Part shown: positions 25,973 through 37,778 of the stretch, piece after piece
How positions within the stretch are numbered: position 1 is the stretch's first letter
How the letters are laid out: each line of letters begins with the position of its first letter
Source: Microthyrium microscopicum
Taxonomy: Eukaryota > Ascomycota > Dothideomycetes > Microthyriales > Microthyriaceae
Reading direction: 5' to 3'
DNA: 64,000 nt
Assembly (NCBI GenBank): GCA_010405405.1
Contig: MU004234.1
Location: 833,275-897,274 of the forward strand
Made by a program: the position numbers and the translations under genes
The notes under the pieces: generated by a model
Databases searched by the model: none
Told to the model about the DNA's origin: nothing
What the model saw: only the letters and a program-made list of their open reading frames with translations

Positions 25973-28900
25973 ATGGCTCAATTACAGCAACAGATTGAGC
26001 AGCTGCTTCAAGCACTGCTTCTACGTATGTTGTCTTCTATCTTTCTTTTGATGCCTAACTAACTGTCGCCCAAAAGCCGACACAGACAAAGTCAATCAAG
26101 CCACTACTGCCCTTTCTCAAAAACCAAACACAGACACCCTCGTTGTTCTCCTTCAGATTCTGACCACAACCTCCAAACCAGATGACATCCGTCAACTCGC
26201 CGGTGTTGAGGCACGGAAACGGGTCCAAGATGCCTGGCCTGAGGTTGAGAACAAGCCTGCCATTCGGTCCAAGATTCTGGAATTCGCCATGACCGACAAT
26301 TCCAAGACTCTCCGTCATTCAGCCGCTCAGATTATTGCTGAGATGGGTGCATACGACCTCGAAAACAGCGAATGGACTGATTTACCTGGTAAACTTCTTC
26401 AAGGCGCCAACAGCCCACAAGTAATGCATCGCGAAATGGGTCTATACATCATGCTTTCTCTTATCGAGAACTCCCCAGAAATTTTCATGAACGACATCGA
26501 CAAGGTCATCCAAGCTCTAGACTCTAAGATTCAGGATCCCGAGAGTATCACCGTGAGCCTTACAGCACTTGCAATCTATGCCGCTATTGCTCCAATGATA
26601 GATCCCGAGGAGAATTCAGATTCAATCACCGCCATCCAAGAAGCGGTACCCAAGATGGTTCAAGTTTTGAAAGCTGCTATTAGCTCTGGCGAAGATGATA
26701 CTGCCATGCAAGCTTTTGAAGCTTTCCAGGTGCTTCTTGGTGAATCTACCGTCTTCACCAAGCACCTCGGCGACCTTGTCAAGTTCATGCTACAAATCCT
26801 CTCCAACAACGATGTTGATGATGATATTCGTCTTCAGTCTGTCAACTTCCTTTACGAAGCTGTTGCTACTCGCAAGAATAAGATACAGGCTCTCAAGCTT
26901 GGAGAAGAGCTTGCTATGACAGCAATGCAAGTTGTAGTGCAAATAGACGAGTTTGATGAAGAGGGCGAACGAAATCCTGCAACTCAGTGTCTTGCTCTCC
27001 TCGACCTTCTTTCTGCAAATCTTCCTCCAAATCAAGTGGTGCTTCCAGTTCTCAAGGCTGTTGGCCAATACGCCACGGACAGCAACCCAACGATAAGACG
27101 AGCTGGTATCCTTGCTCTCAGTGTTTGTGTAGAAGGCGCTCCAGATTTCTTCTCTACGCAACTCAAGGAGATAATGCCGCTGGTTCTTACACTTCTCGAA
27201 GACTCTGCTCCAATCGTTCGCGCTGCAGCTTTGAAAACTGTATCTCGGTTGGCTGATGATCTCTCTGAGGACATTGCAAACTTGCACGAATCAATCATAC
27301 CTGCCATCATCAAGAACTTTGATAGCGCTGCTCAATTCATACCGTCCACAACTGACAAAGAACAAGAGGATTTCAAAGCTATTCTACTCGACTGTGCAAT
27401 TGCTATTGACTCAATGATGGATGGCATGACACCCGAAGATACAAACAAGTATACAGATGAACTTGTCCCTCGCTTCAGCCAGCTGTTATCACAAGATGAC
27501 TACAAGATGAAGATCTGCGCTTTATCTGCTACAGGTGCGATTGCCGAGTCTGCTGAAGCCGGTTTCTTGCCATACTTCAAAGACACTGTAAATTCCTTCG
27601 GTGTTATGATGGTCGCCAAGGATTCAGATGATGACCTAGAGGTCCGAAGAGCAACTACAGAGGCCCTTGGGAAAATTGCACTTGCCGTTGGCGCTGTACC
27701 ATTCAAGGATTATGTCAAACCACTCATGGAAGCATCCGAAGAAGGCCTTCATCTTGGCAACAGTGGATTGAAAGAGCAAAGCTACATTCTCTGGAGTCAA
27801 CTATCCAAGGTATATGGTGAAGAGTTTGAACCATTTTTGGATGGAGTTGTTAAAGGTCTTTTCGAAAGCCTCGAACAAGACGAAGCTTCGTCATTGAGCG
27901 ACGATGCTGAACACAAGATTGCTCAAATTCTTTCAGCTATGCAACAGAAAAAGGGCTCTAGCGTTGATGATCCTGGTTTCAAAGCACAACTGGACAATCT
28001 ACTAGGCGCTGGAGATAGTGAAGAGGGCATCATGATTGACGACTTGGAAGACCTTGATAATCCTGTCTCTGCAATCGCCATGGAAAAGGAAATTGTCCTC
28101 GAAGCAGTCGGTGATGTTCTCACGCACACAAAAACCAAATATCTCCAATACTTTCCCAAGACCATTGAGATTGTGCTCAAGCTTGTTGAGCACTCATATC
28201 CTGGTATTCAGCAGTCTGCTATTGGCACTTTATGGCGTGCCTATGCCGCTCTCTGGGATATTGAAACTGAACGTGGAATGAAAAAGTGGGAAGCCGGATT
28301 GCCTCTCAAGGTTCAGCCATCCAGTGACTTGAAGCAACTTGGAGATGTTGTTATGAAAGCGACATTGGGTATCTGGCCCAGTCAAGAAGATCGGTAAGTT
28401 TCCCTTGTTTGTCGCACTTTGCTTCCAGTTTCACCGATTGCTATGATGAACACGATGTTCGTTATACCCAGCTCACTCAGACACATTAATTGTGGTTGCT
28501 GAGAAAACGATTCTACTCTCTGAGCAATCTTATTCTCCATGTCCTATTGTATGAACAGTTCATGACAACAAATACTGATGAGGATTTAGTACTGTGGTCG
28601 CCGACATCAACCGAATGCTCGGTGATACCATGACTCAATGCGGACCTGCCCCTATTGCAGGCGAAAATGTCATCACTCAGATATGCAGCGAACTCATCAG
28701 TATCATCACCAAGAAACATGTCTGCCAAATGGATCCTTACGATGATGATGATGACTTTGGTGACAATGATGGATCTGCTGAATATGACTGGCTAGTGGTT
28801 GACAGTGCCATGGATTGCCTCGTTGCATTGGCAAAGGCTCTTGGCCCGGCATTCTCCGAAGTCTGGAAGATATTTGAGAAGCCAGTCCTAAAGTATGCCA

Positions 28901-29527
28901 GTGCTACAGATGCAACTGAGAGATCTGTGGCTACTGGAACCATGGCAGAGTGTATCCTTGCCATGGGCACTCTTGTAACACCCTACACCCAAACGCTGAT
29001 GAATGTGTCTCTTCGCCGCTTCACTGATCCAGATGCCATCACCAAAGGCAATGCTATCTATGCTACAGGCTTGCTTTGTCAACATAGTGGAGACACTGAC
29101 TACATCGAGAAGCAGTACAACACTATCCTCGGCAAATTGGAACCACTTCTTCTCGACGACACTGAAGGCCATCTTCTCGACAATGCCGCTGGCACCGTTG
29201 CAAGAATGATCATGGCCCACCCTGACAAGGTTCCGGTGGAGGAGGTTCTTCCCCGTTTGATTGAGCTTACTCCTGCCAAAGAAGATTGGGAAGTCAACGG
29301 ACCAATTTTCCAGTGCATCGCCAAACTTTGTAAGCCTTCCCATGCTTTATAATGTCTGTTCTTCTCACTAATAATTCGCAGACCAAGACTCGAATCCGAC
29401 AATTAGGCAACAGACGCCTCAAGTCAAAGCAGCTATAGAAAAAGTCCTTGGTGAAGATGAGGATCATCTGGATGAGAAGACAAGAGAGACTGTCCTTGCG
29501 TTGGTTGAGTACTTGAAGGGAAAATAG
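25973..29527 (+). CDS. kap123: Karyopherin Kap123 / importin-4 family nuclear import receptor
   Basis: This is an importin-beta family receptor which, in yeast, carries ribosomal proteins and histones into the nucleus. Four exons (25973-26024, 26077-28393, 28590-29329, 29382-29527; introns 52, 196 and 52 bp) encode 1084 residues, the usual length. The first exon codes only 17 residues (MAQLQQQIEQLLQALLL). The second opens with PDTDKVNQATTAL, matching the family's N-terminal HEAT repeat. HEAT-like helices continue throughout, for example REMGLYIMLSLIENSPE, AGILALSVCVEGAPDF and VRRATTEALGKIALAVG. An acidic loop DPYDDDDDFGDNDG, typical of Kap123, lies about two-thirds along. The third intron ends at TTTAG before the codons for TVVADINRML and is long for this genome. 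The product ends LALVEYLKGK. Confidence 0.93.
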
Positions 29528-29900
29528 AGCGTTACCCTACCGCTACGTTACTAACGTTGTTTTTTGTTATGACTGCATGATGTATGGATATTCACTAGGT
29601 TGGCAGCATGGCAAGGAGGAAATGATACCACAGGATAACGAACGACCAAAACGGCTCTCGTGATGGAAATGCAATAGAAAAACTTTTCCCGGATCCCTCA
29701 TGATGCTCATAACTCTCACTTGTATTGTTCGTGTGACCAAGATTTCTTCACTGTTTTTCGGTGATATGCTAGATGTTACTAGGTCAGTTCCATATCACAT
29801 CCTCCAACTGCCCAGATACAGCTTCTGACTAACTTATCAGTTCCAGAATTTGCTGCCACCAACGCACACACACTTTGCTATCTTCCTATAGCAAGCAATC
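29528..29900. other. Intergenic spacer
   Basis: This sequence between kap123 and the next gene on the same strand should hold the kap123 3' UTR and the downstream promoter. No further coding or RNA feature is seen. Confidence 0.4.
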
Positions 29901-31496
29901 ATGTTCAGTCGTAATATCTCATCAACGCCTCGTTTCAGCGAGGTGCCGAGACCTATCTCTTATCCCGATAGAGAAGAAGATTTGGAAGCTAAGTCAGACC
30001 CATCTACTAACTCTAGGACTTTCCAGATCACCTCTCCTATGATCACCGCCGCTCCTCTTGTCACGACTCCCGGTCTCCCCATCCACGCTCCGTGTAAGTC
30101 ACTCCCATCGCCATCTGACTCCTGCAGTCTATCCCACTAATAAGGCTACCAGCGTCATGGTCAAACGAACTTGACGACCACTTCTCTTCCTCTCCAGACC
30201 TCTCTTTACGCCCACGTCGAGCTAAAACTATCAAGAAAAAAACCGCCACCACTAACGACAATATACCCAAAAGCACTGCTACATCGAAGACAGCATCCGC
30301 TGGTACCACTGCCAACAGCATGTCAACTATCTCAAATACATCCCTCCGCGGCAGCCCAATCTCCTCATCCGAACACCTCCTCTCCACCTCAATCTCCCCC
30401 GCCATCCCCGTCGTCCCGACAAACTCACCAGAAGACCATTCTAATGACCCGAACGTGCACACGCGGTTCCCGCCCACCCTGGTTGATGATTTGAATCGGC
30501 AGCTTGCGAGGGAGGGGTTGGTTGATACACATCCACCCGCCGTACCGCCAAATAGCACCCACCATTCTCCTACTGAATCGCCAGCCCAGCGCTCGCCAGA
30601 CAGCTCGCGGGTGTCAAATGAGGCTGCTAGACCACCGCGTCCAGATGAGTTGAGAAGACGCTTGACTGGTCTTCAGGAACAAGCTGAGCAGGGTGGGAAA
30701 GAGGAAGTCAGAGATAGTGTCGATAGTGGGGCTGATAAGAGTCCACGAAAGAAGAGACTGTCAAGACTATTTAGTTTTGGGACGAAGAACACTGCCGCGA
30801 ACATCACGGCTGCGAAGGATTTGAAAGATGATAAAGAGAATACGAAGCCGACAAAGGGGATAAAGAGTAAGAGTGGGAAGGTCAAGTTCTTTGCAAAGGC
30901 GGGGGAGCATGAGGCGAAAGGTTAGGAGTAGTGACTGTAGAATCTTGGAATTTGCTAATTTGTCCGTAGATTTCGTACAAGAGAGTCCAAAAGGCACGGA
31001 ATACGACTACCATAACGTCCGCTATAACAGCGATGGCGCAGACTTGATCTTTCCTGACCGCCCAAGTACATTGCCGTATGGTATGGGTGTTTTACCCGAT
31101 GCTCAGTCACCAGACATTCAGGCACCAGAGACTACATCACGTGCTGAAGCGAGCGCGCCTGCCAGAGTGCAGACGATGGATTCCTTTGCTACGTCTCGTG
31201 CATCTACAACTGTTGAAGACGAGGGGCATCTGGGTAGCCGGACTAGAGATTCTCTGGAGGGTAGGGGAACAAGAAAGGTAGGTTCACCTATAAAGTAGCA
31301 AGGGTTGGAGGTGCTGACGGGCACACAGGCGTCCTCACGAAGTTCATTTAAGCAGAAAGTAAAGAGAATGTTCACCCACAATGAGGATTTGTCGGATGAG
31401 GCCGTGCCCTCAAGGCCGTTCAAGCCTAGGAAGACGATCATAGTGAGACAGGATCGTGAGTCAACGGGAGTTTGCTATTTCGAGGGAGGTTGCTGA
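29901..31496 (+). CDS. Hypothetical disordered protein, Ser/Thr/Pro-rich
   Basis: I do not recognise this protein. Four exons (29901-30093, 30153-30920, 30970-31277, 31329-31496) joined at consensus splice sites give 478 residues. It is low complexity: Ser/Thr/Pro-rich in the N-terminal two-thirds, with a basic patch KKRLSRLFSFGTKN near residue 276 and Lys-rich runs after it. A basic C-terminal segment contains SFKQKVKRMF. There is no signal peptide, membrane segment or catalytic motif. The last exon is ambiguous. A GTGAGT at about 31457 and a TTTTAG at about 31510 could remove one more intron, ending the protein at IIVRQDR instead of running to 31496. It is probably a regulatory or scaffold protein, but nothing in the sequence proves a role. 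Confidence 0.65.
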
Positions 31497-33370
31497 TGTA
31501 TTTATTTTAGGATAACTTGATGTACGATCGTCGCGCGAGGTAATGGTTCGAAAACTGCTGGATAGTAAGGGGGGGGGCTATTGTGGAGATGGTATAATTG
31601 TTCAGAACGGATGGTATGAGAATGGCTAGGCTTGGGATTGGTAAGGTTGATAGAAATGTCTCATAATGACAATGATGAAATCACTGGAAGAGTTTTTGCC
31701 AATGTGTTTCTTGTAATGTCGTAGAGTTAGCATCAAGTCTTCACCTGAAGAAACTAAAACGTCGCTCTGCAACACTTTATACTAGTACTCAAAATCATGA
31801 ACTTGACAGCAGCAATTCATTGAAAACGGCCACCGATTCAATCCAGTATCTCCTCACGCTACATAATGCGACAGTGACCAAAGAATCTGCTTCTCGAAAG
31901 ACTTACTCCTTTGGCAACGAGAGCCATGTTTTCAATGAATGTGCAAAACCAGATTATGCTCGTAGCTGAAATACAATAACACTTTCCCTTGAGTAGAATT
32001 GGAAGACTTTCGAGCAAGATGAAGATGGCGATCTATGTTAACATAAAGCTCAGACAGCGAATCAGGTGTACATACCGAGCTGGATATCATGGCGAGCATA
32101 GATACAGAAAGATAGGAATTGGAGGGCTGAGATGTAATCGGGAGTTGTTGGGAAAGCATACCTAGACAAACATTTCGAGAGACATCGCCAATCCAAATCT
32201 CGTTACGCTGAACTCAGAAACAGAATTCATATCTACCAGTTATCACGATGGATGAACAGGATGCTTGGAGAGAATAGACCACTAAGAGACAGGTTCTCTG
32301 TACACTGCTTATCTCCCAAGACAACATATCAATAAGCTTTACTAGGTATCTAGTCCTTGTCAAGATTAAGCACCTCTTGAGTAGAAGTTTCCAGGCTGTC
32401 GAGGTATCGTGAGGCTCGGAGAATAAAAGCCGCATAATGTCGCCAAGGTTTGCTTCAACATATTATGTGAAAATATCGTACTGATCTCTCAATAGGGTCA
32501 ACATTGATCGCAAATGGTCCTTGGCAGCCTAATTGGTTGTTTCGGCTCAACTCATGGTTTTTAAATCATGAGAACCATTAAGCGATGAAGGGGAGTTATG
32601 CAAGCAGAAAGAAGCTTCAGATTCCTTCTAGAATAATCTGAGCAAACCTTGAAGCAGGTCAGAATAGCGATTGGTTTATAGGTGGGAGAAACTCAAGACC
32701 AATCGCGATGTTTGGCTTGAAAACGGAGGGGTTCTCTGCAAGAAAGTTACTCTGGGAGAAGATCATATTTGCATCGAATCTACGAGGAAATAGTTTTCTT
32801 CCTGACTGACAGCTACTTACTGGTATCGTTGTTCTGATACTGATCATTTTCTAGCTTGGGAAGTGACATGTTCTAGCACATTTATGTTCTAAAAACTATT
32901 CCTCATTTTGGTATCTACAGCGATAATTTCTTAGCAAAGTTGTATCTGTTTCTAAAGCTTGCATGCATTCTGAAATGTGGAGTACATTTCTTTCCCAATT
33001 GAGGACAGTTGATGGTGGCGAGGACGTTGCCCTGATGTTGAATCGCAGAAAATGACCACGTTGAATGGACCACTTCATGACAGGCATTCTTGGCAAAGCC
33101 CTTGGCAAGAAGTATGTTTTTCAAGCGAGAAAGTAATAGCTGGGGAGCATGACCAGAGTGGTGATGCCCAGGCTGCATTAGAAAACGTGTTGTTTCTTCG
33201 TCCTGATACCGCAACGCCTTCCGCATAGGCCAGCAGTGGGACAAGACTTGCCCTTTCGGGTCAAATCTGGAGACTGATAGAGTCTCAGTCTAGGATAACC
33301 GCATACAACATAATCTCATAGGACTATCCTGCTATTGTTTGCCATCTTGGGATCCTCTCATGTGTATCCG
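31497..33370. other. Gene-free region
   Basis: There are nearly 1.9 kb without a credible gene. Open frames are short, overlap on both strands and show no codon bias or motifs. A run of nine or more G lies near 31570. Composition is normal and not RIP-like. A non-coding RNA or long regulatory region for the strongly expressed-looking gene downstream is possible but unsupported. Confidence 0.4.
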
Positions 33371-33371
33371 C

Positions 33372-33377
33372 TATAAA
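33372..33377 (+). promoter_or_regulatory. Probable TATA box of the NG-repeat gene
   Basis: TATAAA lies 180 bp upstream of the ATG at 33552, and pyrimidine-rich CTTCTTTCTTACTCTC-type sequence lies between them. This is the common architecture of highly expressed fungal genes. It would imply a 5' UTR of roughly 140-150 bases. Confidence 0.45.
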
Positions 33378-33551
33378 GTCATGCAGTGATCTACTCCACC
33401 AATTCTCTTGTCATCAACCAGCTTCTTCTCAATCTACTTTCTCTTCTACAATCCAGCTTTGACAGCTAATCTTGCCGGCAAGATCGTTTCTTCTTTCTTA
33501 CTCTCTTTACTTAGTTTAGCATTAGTCGATTCAATCTCCTAATCATTCACC

Positions 33552-34714
33552 ATGAAGCTCTCAGCTGTCGCACTTTCTGTCATCTTGGCCGGTGTTGTCT
33601 CTGGTTTCCCCCAGAACAAGAATGGAGGAGGATTGAGAGCCGGTGCCAACGGCAACCGAAACAACGGTAACGCCTCTGGTAACTCCACTGGCAACGGACG
33701 TGCTGGTAATAACAACAACGGCAATAACGCCAACGGAAACCGTAACGGCCAGAACAACAACGGAAACAACAACAATGGCAACAACAACAACAACGGTAAT
33801 GGCCAGAACAACAACGGCAACAACAACAACGGAAACAACAACAACGGCAACAACAACAACGGCCAGAACAACAACGGAAACAACAACAACGGCCAGAACA
33901 ACAACGGTGGCTCCAACGTTGGCCCAATCCAGAACGGCAATGGCGACCGCAACCAGCCCAGCGCTGTCAACAACGTCCAGGCTCTCCAGATGCAAAACGC
34001 TGTTGACGGATGGATGCGCGACACTGGCATCGTCTCCAACTTCTTGAACAACGGTGCCGGATACGCCGATGACCAGACCTTCCGCAACCAGGCCCAGATT
34101 GCCCACTCCGCCGAGGTCGACGAGCTCACCAACAAGGCCGTCCTCGACCAATTCATGCCAAACAACAACAACGTCAAGCAAGCCAACGCCACCCTCTCCA
34201 ACGGCGCCTTCCAACTCGTCGTCGACCAGCTCCAGCGCATGACCGACAACGGTCGCCAGGCTCAAGATGGAATCGACATCATCAACAAGGACCGATGCAT
34301 CAACGTCCTCCCCAACATTGACACCTACATGCGTGAGGCTGCCCTCACCATCGGAAACGGCCAGCCCGTCCAGCAATCTGTCCGCCCAGCGGCCTGCGCA
34401 AACATCCAGCCCGGCCAGAACGGTGCTGCTCAGGTTGGTGTTGCGCCACAAGGGGTAAGTTTCCTCGTGCAAAATCACGCGCAAGGCGAGTAGTGGGTAT
34501 TATGCTGGTTTTAGAGTTGCTATCATGGACTCATTGCGAGGACCATCTGAAAAGCATTTCTGACAGAATAATCTCCACTTCTCTCCTTTTTTTCTGTAAC
34601 TGCATGCTAACAACATTTTAGTACACCAACGGTGCTCTTCCAAACGGTCAGTCGAACACAAACCCCAACATTAAGAGCTCCCCACAAGGCGACCAGCCAA
34701 TCAGGATCAACTAG
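33552..34714 (+). CDS. Secreted Asn/Gly-repeat protein
   Basis: Two exons (33552-34454, 34622-34714; intron 167 bp) encode 331 residues. Residues 1-18 are a classic signal peptide (MKLSAVALSVILAGVVSG). Residues about 25-125 form a low-complexity tract of NNNNG and NGQNNNG units, coded mostly by AAC and GGC/GGT/GGA. A non-repetitive domain (about 140-300) follows, predicted helical, with NVQALQMQNAVDGWMRDTG, HSAEVDELTNKAVLDQ and two widely spaced Cys (RCINVLPN, AACANIQ) that could pair. The second exon ends PQGDQPIRIN. I do not recognise the family. A cell-wall or extracellular matrix protein is plausible. The TATA box, CT-rich leader and strong C-ending codon bias suggest high expression. Confidence 0.85.
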
Positions 34715-34737
34715 ATGCCTCGACTGTGAGTATCATC

Positions 34738-34801
34738 GGGTGCTGTGGAATGGCACTCCATGATATCATGGGTGCTATGATATGGCACTCCATGGTATCA
34801 C
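34738..34801 (+). repeat. Two tandem 32-bp units
   Basis: Units 34738-34769 and 34770-34801 both begin GGGTGCT and share TGGCACTCCATG. They differ at about six positions. They lie just downstream of the NG-repeat gene's stop, inside a sequence that looks like an intron (GTGAGT at 34726, TACAG ending at 34855). Confidence 0.8.
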
Positions 34802-34855
34802 AGGCGAGTGTCAACGAGTTTACTCAAGAACCTCATACTGACTATTTCGATACAG

Positions 34856-34950
34856 GTCAATCAAGCTTCCGCGGCAACAACAACTCTGGAAACAACAACC
34901 AAAACGGTCAAAACCAGAATGGTAACAACAACAACAACAACGGCAACTAG
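34856..34950 (+). other. Detached Asn/Gly-repeat coding segment downstream of the NG gene
   Basis: After a TACAG acceptor-like site this segment can be read as SSFRGNNNSGNNNQNG followed by further NG units and a TAG at 34948-34950. The composition and codon choice are the same as in the upstream repeat. It lies beyond the TAG at 34712-34714 and does not join in frame across the putative 34726-34855 intron. It may be an alternative 3' exon, part of the 3' UTR or a relic of a longer C-terminus. Confidence 0.45.
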
Positions 34951-35504
34951 AGTTGTTCTGCCCCGAAAGAAGAAACGATAGCAATCAAACTTGGATTTGT
35001 GGATAGGGTGAGAGCTCTGAAAAATTGGGACAACTGTATAGCTTCATGTGCGAATTGACTAGGAAATCGATCTATTCCGATCATTACATTCTGTGCCTAT
35101 CGTGTGAATTCTACAGGAGTTGACTTCTTTTCTCTGACGCTCAGATTTGACAAGTGCAAATTCAATGCAAACTTGTGATTTTTCGCGAAATCGAGCAGTT
35201 CCGTGGTAGGGGCATGTAGTGAGATGGCGATGGTTGATGGATTGTTTACCGTCTGAAGTTGGAGATGAACCCCTGAAACGATCTTGACGCTCAGAGCGCT
35301 GCACCTTGGCTCGTGGACTTTATGCACAGTTTTGCGGACAACTGTCGGGACTTCGTGGAAAGAAAATCATACCAGGTAATTCTTCCTCCGTTATAATTTC
35401 CAGATCTAGATTGATAGGTTCTGAAGAATGACATCTGGATGTTTTCGTAGACAGGGTGGCGTGACACCTGGAATGATATGCATTGCGCTCAACCTTGTTC
35501 AACC
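34951..35504. other. Intergenic spacer
   Basis: This region lies between the NG-repeat locus and the convergent bud22 gene. It has only short non-coding-like frames and no RNA or repeat feature. Confidence 0.4.
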
Positions 35505-36831
35505 TCAGTCGAAAACAATCTTTTTGCCCGCAAACTGTGCAAGCGGAATACTCTCTTTCGCCTTCATCTGTTTCTTTGCAGCCCAGGATGGATGAAGAGG
35601 ACCGGCGTCATCTTTAATTCTCTTTCGAGATGTGGTAACAGCTTCCCCAGATTGAGCCTCCGAGTTTCTACTCGCTCGGTTCTGTCGAAAATCCCCGTTC
35701 GATGCATTTTGTTCCACAGCACCACGCTGCGAATCCCATCCTTGATCCCGGCTGCTGCTCTTCTTTTTCGTGGTCTGGTCTTCCTGGAGATGTTTTGCTT
35801 TATCCTTGTACTTCTTTTCCCATATTGCTTGTCTTGCTCTTTGCCCTCTTCGGTTTTTGCGGGGTGCAAGGTCATCGTTGATGTCAGATGCTTCGGATTC
35901 TGATCCAGATATGTAACCAACAGCGGTGAGGGAGGGCAGAAAGGTTGAGTTGTTGGTTATTTCCGGTGCTTTCGATCGAGATGATTTCTTGTTGGATAGC
36001 TTGATCACTAGCCTTGATTCTGGCTCTGACTCTGATAATGTGAGCTCGTCCATATCAGGCGAGAGAGATGCGGAGCTGTAAGATGTATTTCGTTCCTCAT
36101 CTTGCCCTATGTCACTAGCTGTACGCGGCACGTCTTTGATCTTGCTCTTTTTTTCGTCATCTACAGCAGGCGACAATTTATCGCCAGTCACCTCTTTTTC
36201 TATGGTTTGCGATGTGTTCGAAGCAGGCTTATTGGGGCTCTGTTCAAGTACAGTGGTCTCCGGTTCCTTACTAGAAGGGATTGGTTTTTTTGCTAATGGT
36301 TTGGTTGCATTTCCCTCCTCTGGATTTTTCGCATTCTGTTGCAGAAGTTCTTTGACAGACTCTACCAGCCTAGCCATCTCCTCCGCTACGCCCTTGACCT
36401 TATAAAGTCGAGCAACGACATTTGTGTTCGCGCTATCCAGTGGGTCTTCCTTTCGAGGTCGGTACGATGAGGGGATATCGTCGGAGGCGGCGATGGCTTT
36501 GACTCTCGAGAAGACTCTACGAATGTGTCTGTCGGCCATCGCAGGTATATCAAGAGTCTACAGCGATCATTAGCATCCCATCTATCTACTCTCCTCAGAG
36601 TAATACCTTGAGAGCCTGGATTTCCTGGGTGATCCTCTGAACGTCCGCGTCATTTTGAGCTTCTTTTGCGGTGTTCCACCGACGACTCAGCTTTTGCCGC
36701 TCAAACCGCTGCGCATATTGCAATGCATCAACCATTACTGCTTGGCTCTGCTTCACCACCCCCAGGATTCTGGTAGTAAGAGTTGGTGGTGCCGCATTTT
36801 TGCTTCGTGGCTCACGCTTTCGCTTGGGCAT
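35505..36831 (-). CDS. bud22: Bud22/SRFBP1-family ribosome biogenesis protein
   Basis: Two exons on the minus strand (36831-36607, 36557-35505; intron 49 bp with a GCTAAT branch site) encode 425 residues. Bud22 is a nucleolar small-subunit processome factor needed for early 18S rRNA cleavages. The N-terminal region (about 15-140) is helical and charged, with VDALQYAQRFERQKLSRR, then LDIPAMADRHIRRVFSRVKAI across the splice junction. The middle is acidic and disordered. The Bud22 C-terminal signature is present: a basic stretch, then GPLHPSWAAKKQMKA and a final KKIVFD. An ATG at 36539 would be an internal start. The upstream exon is preferred because the spliced N-terminus matches the family. 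Confidence 0.85.
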
Positions 36832-37778
36832 GCTGGAAAATGGATGTGTAAGATCTCGGCGAGAGGTCGGAAATGTGTTGGGCTTCTGTTGACAACGAAT
36901 AACTGGGAAAAAAATATATGCAAAGAGCTCGAGATAATTTGATATTTGAACTTGGCGGGGATGGTTGGCGCGCGTTTGTGACGTCGAGATGGGCTAGGCT
37001 GAAATTAGCCGCCATGCCATACCTAGCAGGGTTCGGGGTCGGGAATGAGGCTGTCAACTGGTAGACAAAATAAGTGGCGTGCTCCCATCGACTTCGATGG
37101 CTCCCAGACGACCCATTCCGCTATCGAGTGATTTATTTCCCTGACAGGGTGTTCAGAATTGGACAGTCTATCAAGTGCAATGGAAGATATAAAATCTCTT
37201 ATTTAGTAGCGTGCGTAGGACCCGGCGGAACTAATGGGGGCACGCCAGTTATTTTGTCCACCGGTTGGCTGTTGCAACGGGGTTGTATTCCCCCATTAGG
37301 ACTAGTCACTAGGTACGTAGTACTTACTGGCAAGCCGTCGGTTGAATCATTGATCTGATATTGTACTGTACATTCGGATCTACCTTGTTAGTTCGCATTC
37401 CTCGCATTCTCCATCTCCCCGAATCGTGATTCCTAATCCCCATACTCGTTGTCTTAAGTCAACAGTTCATCCGCCTGTATCTGTCCACTCGTTACTACCT
37501 CGAACTCATGGAAAGATCCAAGTCGACTTCGGCCGTGACGCCGCAGCAGACATGCCATGATGTGCCCGGTAGACTTAACCTAGTAGTCTACGACAGATAC
37601 TTATATATATTGAGCCAAAGGCTTTTGGAAATATGTTATATCAAACTTTCACCATTCAACTCCACATTCGCACTTGATACAACGTGAACATCCCGCTGAT
37701 TTTGTCTCGTTCCCTTCAGCCTCCACAGTCGTATCCTCTGAGCCTTCGAATCCCAATTCTTCATCGTCCTCCTTCAAC
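36832..37778. other. Divergent intergenic region
   Basis: This is about 950 bp between divergent bud22 and the DUF4188 gene. It holds a 10-bp inverted repeat (CTAATGGGGG at 37231, CCCCCATTAG at 37290) with a 49-bp loop. No coding frame with recognisable features is seen. It must contain both promoters. Confidence 0.4.

Noticed and set aside
33720-33910. CRISPR-like array
   Set aside because: The short AACAACAACGG repeats lack spacers, lie inside a protein-coding frame and the organism is eukaryotic.
33539-34249. Leu/Pro-rich minus-strand frame over the NG repeat
   Set aside because: Another shadow of the same low-complexity DNA.
33561-34484. A 307-codon Val-rich open frame on the minus strand
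   Set aside because: It is the antisense shadow of the AAC/GGC repeat of the secreted NG protein (AAC read backwards gives GTT). There is no independent start context or family similarity.
37231-37299. Inverted repeat CTAATGGGGG / CCCCCATTAG as a terminator or regulatory hairpin
   Set aside because: Only 10 bp with a 49-bp loop and no supporting context in a fungal intergenic region; chance is likely.
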